From Actinostola sp. cb2023 (Eukaryota; Cnidaria; Anthozoa; Actiniaria; Actinostolidae): a stretch of DNA of 64,000 nucleotides. The notes under the pieces were generated by a model that was not told the origin of the DNA, did not search any database, and saw only the letters and a list, made by a program, of their open reading frames with translations. This document shows positions 21,484 to 32,100 of the stretch, piece after piece. A program made the position numbers and the translations under genes. The stretch spans positions 124,001-188,000 of the forward strand of contig JAUJYZ010001405.1 of NCBI GenBank assembly GCA_033675265.1, given 5' to 3'. Position 1 is the stretch's first letter. Every line of letters starts with the position of its first letter.

Positions 21484-22534
21484 TTAACTAAGCAATCTCT
21501 ACATGGCGGGAGTTGGTGGCTTTCAATTTCGCCCTTGGCACAGAATAGCTGATACCTTAGATCATTGATTTGAGAACAAAGAGATGGCAGGTCAAGGCTT
21601 CTAGCTTGTTCATCAAGTCTGGTGAGAGTTCCCACTCTTGTCCCAATGTGGTGCACGTATCACGGCTTGCGCTTTTCCTCTTCCAGCGAAGGCGCTAACT
21701 GAATTAGCAACTTTATTGACATCCACGAGCTTTGTTCGGTGTTTTGTTCCGCGCCATATTCAAGACTGTGTCAGCACCATCTCCAAAAGACAGATGGTCA
21801 ACGTTCACTTTCTGCACCAAGCTCATTCCATCAACTACTGCAGTAGAGTTACTGGGGATTCGTTCAGCTGACTGTACATTCTTCTGGAGCAAAGTCGCCA
21901 AAGCAGCCGTGTTGGCTTGCATGCGAAGGAAACCATCTGGGGTTGATAGTGACCATGGTAATGGTCCTAGAGGATGTTTTAGAATTTCCTCCATCTCAGG
22001 ATTCCGTCCTTGCGCCATTACTATGATTCGGGCAATCAGAGACCAATCAGCTTTTACAATAATTGATCTGCCATTAGACGTCGACGTTACTTGCTTCTTC
22101 TAATTCATATAGCGTGAAATTTCTTGATGTGTGGCACTTTTTCCTTGCGAAAGTTGAAAATTGCGTAGCATTTCTCGCCAATTTCATACACTTTCATTAG
22201 AGCTGTAACCGCCCTGTTGAAACGTCCTTTGGCGGTCCCTTAGCGGTGCTGATTAGATCCTGGTTCTCAGTGAAGGGTTTGTTCCAGCCTCGAATCAACT
22301 CAACCACTGCAAAAACAGCTTTCTCATCTTTCTTGATGCGAGATTGCTGGAGATATGTGTGTTGGGATTTTGCTTCTCCTTGTACCATATCTCTCAGTTG
22401 CCCCAGAAATGCACTCCTGTACTCCGCTGTGATGTAGTATCGCTGTATGGTTGTAGGCTTGAGACTAAAATCCGCATTTCCTCCAGGGGTCTGGGTGTCC
22501 TTATTCACCGTGACTTCAGTAGTCTGATCCACAG

Positions 22535-22636
22535 TAGTCTGCGAATACAGCCGCTTTTTGGCGGTCGCGCCACAGGGGTCTCCCGTGGGGGAACCCTGTG
22601 GCGCGACAGCCAAAAAGCGGCTGCATTCGCAGGCTA
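22535..22636. mobile_element. 102-bp foldback MITE with 9-bp target duplication
   Basis: The ends TAGTCTGCGAAT and ATTCGCAGGCTA begin an almost fully palindromic element (arms with CAGCCGCTTTTTGGC and GCGCCACAGGG). GATCCACAG is duplicated outside it (22526-22534 and 22637-22645). Element plus duplication adds 111 bp, 37 codons, so the two overlapping minus-strand frames remain open through it. Confidence 0.9.
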
Positions 22637-22957
22637 GATCCACAGGTATCCTTCCAAATAGACTGTTCTTGGACAGCTGCACGGAAAAATGCCCTTTCAT
22701 GATCACTTGCCATAGCACTGACCTCCTCCAGTAAAAGCTTGACGGTGATGATGAGCTCGTGATCACTGTTCTCCTGCCCCTTCACAAATTCTCCCCACGC
22801 CAGTCGCACCAGAGCCGCTTCATACACATACTTGTGTGCTCTTATACATTGATTATTCTGCTTACCATCTAAGACCCCATTAATTGAACCCTCCGCCACT
22901 ATCTGTGATTCTATGAGGACATCCTTCAAGCCACCATCACCAAACCGCTTAGCTTAC

Positions 22958-23012
22958 TAAGGATTGACAATTTTTTTTTTTTTTTTTTTTTTTTTTCTTT
23001 AAGGATTGACAA
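22958..23012 (-). mobile_element. Bare poly(A) retro-insertion
   Basis: A 13-bp direct repeat TAAGGATTGACAA (22958-22970 and 23000-23012) encloses only 26 T plus CTT. Read on the minus strand this is AAG followed by poly(A). It is the footprint expected of target-primed reverse transcription that copied nothing but the tail. The net gain is 42 bp. A separate 5-bp tandem duplication (GCTTA, 22948-22957) lies next to it and breaks the frame. Confidence 0.9.
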
Positions 23013-23697
23013 CATGCTACAGATGGTATGAAATGTTCCCATTCTCAGCATAATGTTGGAAAAGAATCATGCTTCCAAGCAATGTCGCATGCTTTAGCAA
23101 ACAAAGCCTGATCCATAACAATGATGATGGTGTTTAAGCACAGTCTCTTCATTCTGATCTCCTCGGACTGATTTAAAATTCCAAACACAGTTGTCAAGTT
23201 CGTGGCAGGGGCATTTATCGTAGGCAGGTAGTGAATGACATCTTGTGATACACTCAGGCACTTCGTCTTTCGTCTTGATGTTAAATCCTGTCCAGCTGGG
23301 TATTTGTTGATTGCCTGAATCTACTTGTCTTGTCAGGATCCACAGCATGTTCTTGTTACTTGCCTGCTTCGCTGCATCATTTGCGTCGGCCTACATGGTG
23401 TTCCTAATTGTAATAAGAGGATGGGGACCCACACGAGCACCAGCAACATAGACATCCAACTCCGCTTGATTTTCGAAATTCAGTGATCCATCTCTTCTTC
23501 GAATTATCAATACGTGGAAACTCGACATGCGGTGGATCAGGTCCAAAACCTCTTGGCTGAATTGCTATTCCGTTAACACGATGGGAAGTACCTTGTCCAG
23601 AAAGTGTTTCTTCCAGTCTATCAATGTTGTCCCAAGCAAGATTTGTGAACACATTCGGTTTGACGGTGGATGGAAGAATTACTCTCTTATTCTGCAT

Positions 23698-24049
23698 GGC
23701 CTTGCCCTAACTTCTACATGCACAAAGCTGTATCATTTTCTTCCATCTGACTATATGACATACATGCCCAAACCAGTTGAGTGTCTTGATGATCTCAGTG
23801 TTTTCAGTGGAGTTTTGGGACAAATTGAGCGAGAAATACACACGCGCGCGCCCTCTGCATAAAAAAAACACAGGGATCCCAAATTTACAGTTATTGAAAA
23901 AATGGCTGCATTTTCAAACTTCCAAAAATCATAATATTATAATGGGATATTTTAATTTGATTATCTCTTCGATTTTGAAATTGTCTCAATATATTCTTTC
24001 ACATACGATCAACAAATCATTTCCAGAACGGGAATTTCAATTTCAATTT
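23698..24049. other. Spacer between pseudogene and BEL element
   Basis: No BEL 5' LTR, gag or primer-binding site is found here. It holds CACAGGGATCCCAA (about 23868), a variant of the promoter-associated motif, and a short AATTTC repeat right before the retroelement coding region starts. Confidence 0.55.
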
Positions 24050-27000
24050 CAACGTGCAAGAGGCCTTCATTCCCCTTGAAGTGAAGGTCGGTAATCCCAA
24101 CGAGCCTATAGCCATTAAATCATGTCTTGGCTGGAGTGTTCTTGGAAGTTCATGCCAATCCAACCTGGATGAGTGCTACCACGCTAACCTTATCGTCAGT
24201 GAAGATTACTTCCTAAACGGTCATCTAGAAAGATTCTGGAGTTCTGAGAACTATGGCACGGAAAGACGTGACACCAAGCCAACATCTGTAGAGGATCGCC
24301 GTGCCTTAAAGATTATTGAAGAAACGATGAGCAAGTCAGACAACCACTATCAAATGGGACTCCTGTGGAAAGATGACGAACCTCATCTCCCTGACAATCG
24401 AACAATGGCCGAAGCAAGACTTCAACATCTCAAGAAACGCTTCAAGCGTGACCCTGAATTAAAGGTCAAATACAGCAAAGTGATGGAAGAGTATCTTAAC
24501 AAAGGCTACGCCAAGGAGCTGTCCAACGAAGAAGCAGCGACCAAGAGCGACATAACATGGTACCTCCCGCACCACCCGGTTCTCAATCCAAACAAGCCGG
24601 GAAAGGTGCGTGTGGTATTTGACGCAGCAGAGAAGTTCGCCGGAGTATCCCTAAATGACAAGCTGCTGCAGCGACCAAGTGCTATCAACGACCTTACTGG
24701 TGTACTACTGCGCTTTCGCCAACACGAGTTCGCCTAATTCACGGCAGACATTGAGGCAATGTTCTACCAAGCGAGAGTGCTCCCAAAGGATACAGACGCC
24801 TTACGATTTCTTTGGTGGCCCAACAGCATCGACTCACCACCCAAAGAGTACCAAATGTTGGTCCACATATTCGGAGCAAAGTCATCGCCGTGTTGCGCAA
24901 GCATGGCTCTGAAGGCAACAGCAGATGACAACCAAGAAAGATACAGTCCAGAGGTTACCGAGGTAGTTCGCTGCAATTTCTATGTGGATGACGTACTCAA
25001 GTCGACAACCAGGATCGATGAAGCTATCCGTATCTCGACTGCAGAGCTCTCAAGTCTATTGAAGGAAGGAGGATTTCGCTTAACGAAGTTTACAAGTAAC
25101 AGTCGAGAAATACTCGCCTCCATACCGGTTGAAGATCCAGAGCTCGATCTGGACCTCGATCGACTACCAGTAGAAAGAACTCTGGGAATCCATTGGGACT
25201 CACAATCTGATAAGCTTCAATTCATGTTCAAACCGAAAAGCCGTTCACGAAACGAGGCATCCTTTCGACCATCAGTTCCCTGTTTGACCCTCTGGGGTTC
25301 TTGTCACCCCTCATATTGCCGATCAAGTTCCTTTTACAAGATCTGTGGAGAAAGGAGCTTCCCTGGGATGAACAGATCCCTGAATCTTACCGATCACTAT
25401 GGCGTAAATGGATACAGTCACTGTCTAGCATCATAACCATCCAGATTCCAAGATGCTACAAACGTCCTGATCTTGACGCAGTTGCCTGTACACAACTGCA
25501 TCATTTCTCAGATGCCTCGAGACGACGCTATGCAGCTGTCTCGTATCTGAGAATAATAGACGTCCAAGGTAAAGTGCACTGCGTATTCGTCATGGGGAAG
25601 TCAAGATGTGCTCCATTAAGGGAATGGCCCATACCAAGGTTAGAGTTACAAGCAGCGGTGTTAGCAACACGATTACACAGAACAGTGATAAGTGAACTAG
25701 ATATTGAAGTGAATGAAACCCGATTTTGGATTAACTCAATGACAGTCCTGCAGTACGTCAGAAACACAACCCGAAGATTCAGCACATTTGTGGCAAATCG
25801 TCTCACCGAAGTACATGAAACAACGCTCCCCGAGCAGTGGAACTTTGTACCTGGCGACATGAACCCTGCAGACGAAGGATCAAGAGGCATGGACATTGGT
25901 TCCTTTTACCCAGACTGCCGATGGTGGTCTGGCGCAACGTTTCTGCAAGAACCCTAAAGCATGTGGCCAGACAAAGAAGTGCAGGAAGTTCCTGAAGACG
26001 ACAAGGAGATAATAAAGGAGAAAAACGTGATGCTGACAACCGATGAATCATCACTGGAAGACCTTATACAACGCCATTCATCCTGGCACAAGCTCCTTAG
26101 AACCACATCGTACGTACTACGCTTCATCAAGCACGCTAGGAAAGAGAAGACGACTCACAAGACGCTTGCAGTCACCCTAGAAAAATGAATGTCGCATGTG
26201 AAGTGATGATAAAACATGTACAGCGTACCCAATACAGCCAAGAAATCTCAGCATTAACGTGCGACCAACAAGTCATGACCAAGGTCCATAGCAAGATAGC
26301 CAACTTGAATCCAATTCTTGTGGACGGGATTATGCGCGTAGGAGGAAGAATCCACAACGCACCGGTCGTGTACGACACTGCACACCCCTTCATCCTGCCA
26401 AAGGACCACTATGTATCTACATTAATAGTGCGTCACTACCACAAACTCCTAGGCCACGCGGGACGAGAACATGTACTCTCCGCCATCCGCCAGTGCTATT
26501 GGATTGTGAACGCAAGGTCCATCGTTCGCCGACTGTTGAAAGAATGCGTAACGTGTCGCAAGAGAAATGCACCAGTGCTCACCCAGATGATGGCCGATCT
26601 ACCCAAGGAAAGACTTACGTATACACCATATCAACCACCTTTTACTTACACCGGTATCGATTTCTTTGGCCCCTTCTACATCAAACGTGGCAGAGGAACT
26701 GAGAAGGTTTATGCTTGTATCTTCGTGTGCTTTAACAGCCGTGCGATACACATAGAAGACGTGAGTTCGCTTGAGACCGATACGTTTATCCAAGCATTAC
26801 GACGTTTCATGTCAGTGCGTGGTTGCCCGAAGGAAATCTGGAGCGACAACGGAACCAACTTTGTTGGGGCAGAGAAGGAGATCCGCAGATCAATACAACA
26901 GTGGAATGCGAAGAAGCCATTAAGAGTGAGCTTCACTCCAAGAATGTCGAGTGGCACTCCTGTCCGATTTCCAAGTGGCGTTTTCAACCCCCAGCAGCCA

Positions 27001-27582
27001 GCCACATGTCAGGCGTGTGGGAAAGATTTTAAAATAAGATTTTAAAATAAGGAGCGTGCGTAACTCTATGCAAGGAGTCATCGGAAGTCCAAGTGCTCAC
27101 CTTAACCTGGAGACGTTAAGAACAGGGTTTGCTGAAGTGACTTCTATCCTTAACAATCGTCCCCTGTGCGCCATCAGCAACGACCCTGCCGATCTTGAAG
27201 CCATCACACCCAACCACCTTCTTCTGCAACGACAGAACATAAACCTTCCCCCGGCGTGTTTGAAGAGCAATATCTCTACTCGCGCAAGCAGTGGCGTTGT
27301 GCACAATTCCTTGAAAACTGCTTCTGGAGGAGGTGGCTCCAAGAATACGTTCCTACGCTACAAACAAGGCAGAAGTGGTTCCTAAGCAAGCGGAACCTGA
27401 CAGAAAACGATGTTGTTCTAGTCGTAGACCACACGATACCCAGATCCAATTGGTTGCTAGGACGCCTGACAGAAGTTTACGCGGGAAAAGATGGCCACGT
27501 GCGCACAGCACAAGTCAAGACAAACAATTCAATACTCGTGCGACGTGTGGCAAAACTATACCTTCTAGAAGAAGCACGTTGA
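24050..27582 (+). pseudogene. pol: BEL/Pao retrotransposon pol, 5'-truncated and decayed
   Basis: Pol polyprotein remnant. Order: end of the protease region ([12 protein letters not shown]), the Pao leader and reverse transcriptase ([17 protein letters not shown], then ADIEAMFYQ with the first catalytic Asp at 24747), the YVDD box at 24981-24992, RNase H-like Pao domain ([49 protein letters not shown]), integrase zinc finger ([19 protein letters not shown]), integrase core (GIDFFGPF Asp at 26659, WSDNGTNF Asp at 26845, GVWER Glu at 27021) and the C-terminal DUF5641-like end ([20 protein letters not shown]). In-frame stops at 24735 and 25955, frameshifts near 25240, 26185, 26930-27050 and 27245, and a 13-bp tandem duplication after the third catalytic residue inactivate it. 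Gag and 5' LTR are absent. Confidence 0.93.
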
Positions 27583-27696
27583 ACGTTACGAACAGTAGCC
27601 AAGTGCTATGAAGCTTCAACAGCGCTGAACGTTAAATTGTTTACACTTAATGTAACTTAAGTTGTAGTTTAGTTTTTTCAGCCTGGTACCCCAGGA

Positions 27697-28061
27697 TGTT
27701 GAGGCTTTCCCTCAACAAGCAGTGTTTGTATTGTGTTCCGTGTCGTCCCTTGTCCGTGATCCGTGATCGTGTTCCACTGTAATTTATTCCGTGTTTGTGT
27801 TCGTGCGACCAAGAGGGTCGAAAGTAGTGTCCTCAATTTGGTGAGTTTCTTTGTCCTTTCTTGTTATTGTAGTGATCTTTTCGCTTTGTAAAGTGTGTTT
27901 GTAATGTCTCGTGTTCTTGTGTTTAGGTTTCACCGGATTCTTAATGTATCAAATAGTGTTCGTGAGTGAATAAACGAGAAACATACATCGAGTTCAAAGT
28001 CCGCGTTGAAACAAGGTCGACATTACTACACCAAAAATCTTACGTAGCCCCCGCCGCTACA
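27697..28061 (+). mobile_element. Probable BEL 3' LTR
   Basis: About 115 bp after the last pol codon a stretch begins TGTTGAGG, folds with CCTCAACA, carries AATAAA at 27969-27974, and ends CCGCTACA, giving TG...CA borders and 365 bp. It cannot be confirmed without the 5' LTR, which is missing. The region has many TGTTCCGTG/TCCGTGATC words and no open frame. Confidence 0.5.
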
Positions 28062-28813
28062 GTCAGTAAGCTCAAGACGTTACCATATCCTCTGTTTTTG
28101 TCTAAACCGATGTTTTGGGCTTCCTGTGGTCATGTTATTTTGTGAGCGTTGGGCTTCCTGTGGTACGGTCAACCGTCTTTTGTGGACACTTCTAACACCA
28201 AAAAAGCCCATTTTATGGGTGGTTTCGATTGACCTTATTCCAGAATAGGAATACACGGAATAACATCCTAAATCGCTGTCACACAGCTACTGCCCACTGT
28301 AAAATGAAACAATATTCCTTGCTGTGTATCATAATAAAGTTACAAGGAACAGTTCGGAATTTTAAATGAGCTGAAATAAAAGTATCAAAGTGTTTATTCC
28401 GTGTGTTCCTATTCTGGAATAGTGTCAATCGAACGCACTCTGAAAGTCCCCTGTTTTTTCCCGTGCTGAGAGACAAACAGAGCTCCCTCATTTTCCCCTC
28501 CTCCAGGCAAAAATAAAATAAAGCATTCGAAAACCTTCCTAAAAGTCCCCATGCAAACCTGTATTTCCCCGGCGCCCCCCTTGGGATAACCAATAAGTGC
28601 ATTATAAGGGTGTTTTTTTTTTAATAACACACTTACTACTGACACCAAAGCAAAAGTGTCACTAATATTAACATTAAATAATGAAATTATATTTCTTAAT
28701 TTATAATAACAAATTAAAAATTAAAATACAGGTCGGCGTAGGTCCTGCCATTGACATATTCTTCTATTTTACAAAAATTCCCGTATTCTCATAAACTTCA
28801 ATTCTTCTCACAA
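28062..28813. other. Spacer before the satellite array
   Basis: No gene. It holds TTGGGCTTCCTGTG twice (28116-28129 and 28149-28162), the complement of the motif found near the ZNF830 and MOCOS starts. CCTATTCTGGAATA-like and ACACGGAATA words occur in inverted arrangement (28235-28430), possibly ends of a small element. Confidence 0.5.
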
Positions 28814-29145
28814 TAGTCCCCTTCCCACCCTAATATACAGTCCCCTCACCGCCCAAATTTCAAGTCCCCTCCCAATCCAAATGCCAAGACCCCTCCACGC
28901 CCAAATGCCAAGACCCCTCCACACCCAAATGTCAAGTCCCCTCCCCGTCCAAATGTCAAGTTCCCTCCCCACCCAAATGTCAAGTCCCCTCCCCACCCAA
29001 ATGTCTAGTCACCTCCCTGCCCAAATGTCAAGTCCCCTCCCCGCCCAAATGTCAAGTCCCCTCCAAGCCCAAATGTCATGTTGCCTCCCCGCCCAAATGT
29101 CAAGTCCCATCCCCGCTCAAATGTGAGGTCCCCTCCCCACCGAAA
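28814..29145 (+). repeat. 24-bp satellite, edge of the large array
   Basis: About 14 units of 24 bp, typically CAAATGTC then AAGTCCCCTCCCCGCC, increasingly degenerate leftwards. Because 24 is a multiple of three it reads as an 8-residue repeat (SPLPAQMS). It passes directly into the 29-bp array, and the two units align except for one extra pentamer in the latter. Confidence 0.93.
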
Positions 29146-32100
29146 AGTCCCCTCCCAGTCCAATCGTCCAGTCCCCTCCCCTCCCAGTCCAATCCTCCAG
29201 TCCCCTCCCCTCCCAGTCCAATCGTCCAGTCCCCTCCCCTCCCAGTCCAATCGTCCAGTCTCCTCCCAGTCCAATCGTCCAGTCCCCTCCACTCCCAGTC
29301 CAATCGTCCAGTCCCCTCCCCTCCCAGTCCAGTCGTCCAGTCCCCTCCCCTCCCAGTCCAATCGTCCAGTCCCCTCCCCTCCCAGTCCAATCGTCCAGTC
29401 CCCTCCTCTCTCAGTCCAATCGTCCAGTCCCCTCTCCCTCCCCGCCCAGTCCAATCCTCCAGTCCCCTCCCCTCCCAGTCCAATCGTCCAGTCCCCTCCC
29501 CTCCCAGTCCAATCGTCCAGTCCCCTCCCCTCCCATTCCAATCGTTCGTCCAGTCCCCTCCCCTCCCAGTCCAATCGTCCAGTCGTCCAGTCCCCTCCCC
29601 TCCCAGTCCAATCGTCCAGTACCCTCCCCTCCCAGTCCAATCGTCCAGTCCCCTCCCCTCCCAGTCCCAATCGTCCAGTCCCCTCCCCTCCCAGTCCAAT
29701 CGTCCAGTCCCCTCCCCTCCCAGTCCAATCGTCCAGTCCCCTCCCGTCCCAGTCCAATCGTCCAGTCCCCCTCCAGTCCAATCGTCCAGTCCCCTCCCCT
29801 CCCAGTCCAATCCTCCAGTCCCCTCCCCGCCTTGTCCAATCGTCCAGTCCCCTCCCCTCCCAGTCCAATCGTCCAGTCCCCTCCCGCCCCAGTCCAATCC
29901 CAGTCCCCTGTCCAATCGTCCAGTCCCCTCCCCTCCCAGTCCAATCGTCCAGTCCCCTCCCATCGTCCAGTCCAATCGTCCAGTCCCCTCCCCTCCCCAG
30001 TCCAATCGTCCAGTCCCCTCCCCTCCCAGTCCAATCGTCCAGTCCCCTCCCCTCCCAGTCCAATCGTCCAGTCCCCTCCCCCTCGTCCAATCGTCCAGTC
30101 CCCTCCCCTCCCAGTCCCAATCGTCCAGTCCCCTCCCCTCCCAGTCCAATCGTCCAGTCCCCTCCCCTCCCAGTCCAATCGTCCAGTCCCCTCCCTCCCA
30201 GTCCAATCGTCCAGTCCCCTCCCCTCCCAGTCCAATCGTCCAGTCCCCCCCCCTCCCAGTCCAATCGTCCAGTCCCCTCCCCTCCCAGTCCAATCGTCCA
30301 GTCCCCTCCCCTCCCAGTCCAATCGTCCAGTCCCCCCTCCCAGTCCAATCGTCCAGTCCCCTCCCCTCCCAGTCCAATCGTCCAGTCCCCTCCCCTCCCA
30401 GTCCAATCGTCCAGTCCCCTCCCCTCCCAGTCCAATCGTCCAGTCCCCTCCCCTCCCAGTCCAATCGTCCAGTCCCCTCCCCTCCCAGTCCAATCGTCCA
30501 GTCCCCTCCCCTCCCAGTCCAATCGTCCAGTCCCCTCCCCTCCCAGTCCAATCGTCCAGTCCCCTCCCCTCCCAGTCCAATCGTCCAGTCCCCTCCCCTC
30601 CCAGTCCAATCGTCCGTCCAGTCCCCTCCCCTCCCAGTCCAATCGTCCAGTCCCCTCCCCTCCCAGTCCAATCGTCCAGTCCCCTCCCCTCCCAGTCCAA
30701 TCGTCCAGTCCCCTCCCCTCCCAGTCCAATCGTCCAGTCCCCTCCCCGCCAGTCCAATCGTCCAGTCCCCTCCCCTCCCAGTCCAATCGTCCAGTCCCCT
30801 CCCCTCCCCAGTCCAATCGTCCAGTCCCCTCCCCTCCCAGTCCAATCGTCCAGTCCCCTCCCCTCCCAGTCCAATCGTCCAGTCCCCCCCCTCCCCTCCC
30901 AGTCCAATCGTCCAGTCCCCTCCCCCTCCCAGTCCCAATCGTCCAGTCCCCTCCCCGCCCAGTCCAATCGTCCAGTCCCCTCCCCTCCCAGTCCAAATCG
31001 TCCAGTCCCCTCCCCTCCCAGTCCAATCGTCCAGTCCCCTCCCCTCCCAGTCCAATCGTCCAGTCCCCTCCCCGCCCAGTCCAATCGTCCAGTCCCCTCC
31101 CCTCCCAGTCCAATCGTCCAGTCCCCTCCCCTCCCATGTCCAATCGTCCAGTCCCCTCCCCTCCCAGTCCAATCGTCCAGTCCCCTCCCCTCCCAGTCCA
31201 ATCGTCCAGTCCCCTCCCCTCCCAGAATCGTCCAGTCCCCTCCCCGCCCAGTCCAATCGTCCAGTCCCCCTCCCCTCCCAGTCCAATCGTCCAGTCCCCT
31301 CCCCTCCCAGTCCAATCGTCCAGTCCCCCCCCTCCCAGTCCAATCGTCCAGTCCCCTCCCCTCCCAGTCCAATCGTCCAGTCCCCTCCCCTCCCAGTCCA
31401 ATCGTCCAGTCCCCTCCCCTCCCAGTCCAATCGTCCAGTCCCCTCCCCTCCCAGTCCAATCGTCCAGTCCCCTCCCCTCCCAGTCCAATCGTCCAGTCCC
31501 CTCCCCTCCCAGTCCAATCGTCCAGTCCCCCCTCCCCTCCCAGTCCAATCGTCCAGTCCCCTCCCCTCCCAGTCCAATCGTCCAGTCCCCTCCCAGCCCA
31601 GTCCAATCGTCCAGTCCCCTCCCCGCCCAGTCCAATCGTCCAGTCCCCTCCCCTCCCAGTCCAATCGTCCAGTCCCCTCCCCTCCCAGTCCAATCGTCCA
31701 GTCCCCTCCCCTCCCAGTCCAATCAGTCCAGTCCCCTCCCCTCCCAGTCCAATCGTCCAGTCCCCTCCCCTCCCAGTCCAATCGTCCAGTCCCCTCCCCG
31801 CCCATGTCCAATCGTCCAGTCCCCTCTCCCCTCCCAGTCCAATCGTCCAGTCCCCTCCCCTCCCAGTCCAATCGTCCAGTCCCCTCCCCTCCCAGTCCAA
31901 GCGTCCAGTCCCTCCCCGCCCAGTCCAATCGTCCAGTCCCCTCCCCTCCCAGTCCAATCGTCCAGTCCCCTCCCCTCCCAGTCCAATCGTCCAGTCCCCT
32001 CCCCTCCCAGTCCAATCGTCCAGTCCCCTCCCCTCCCAGTCCAATCGTCCAGTCTCCTCCCCGCCCAGTCCAATCGTCCAGTCCCTCTCCCCTCCCAGTC

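Larger units (their letters stand above)
20150..23697 (-). pseudogene. Broken copy of a repeated gene family with CXC-like tail
   Basis: Fragments in order on the minus strand match a multicopy metazoan family of unknown function that I know only as uncharacterised proteins. They are NVFTNLAWDNIDRLEETLSG (near 23640), then a piece with NAPATNLTTVFGILNQ and IVMDQALFAKACDIAWKH (23100-23240), VLIESQIVAEGSINGVLDGK (22920-22860), LGQLRDMVQGEAKSQHTYLQ, VYEIGEKCYAIFNFRKEK, LPWSLSTPDGF with VDGMSLVQKV, DLPSLCSQINDLRYQLFCAK with PPCRDCL, and HCQRTNYQAAIWRRYLHQ. The tail has ten cysteines (WCCNCARKCSSLKC to CENQ), like the tesmin/TSO1 CXC repeat, then an acidic end. Several frameshifts, in-frame stops and three insertions (20522-21483, 22535-22636, about 22971-22999) show it is dead. 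It lies head to head with the BEL element. Confidence 0.82.

Noticed and set aside
21638..22637. Plus-strand frames of 77-123 residues
   Set aside because: They are antisense shadows of the minus-strand pseudogene, whose family motifs are clear.
24506..27342. Minus-strand frames over the retroelement
   Set aside because: They are shadows of BEL/Pao pol on the plus strand.
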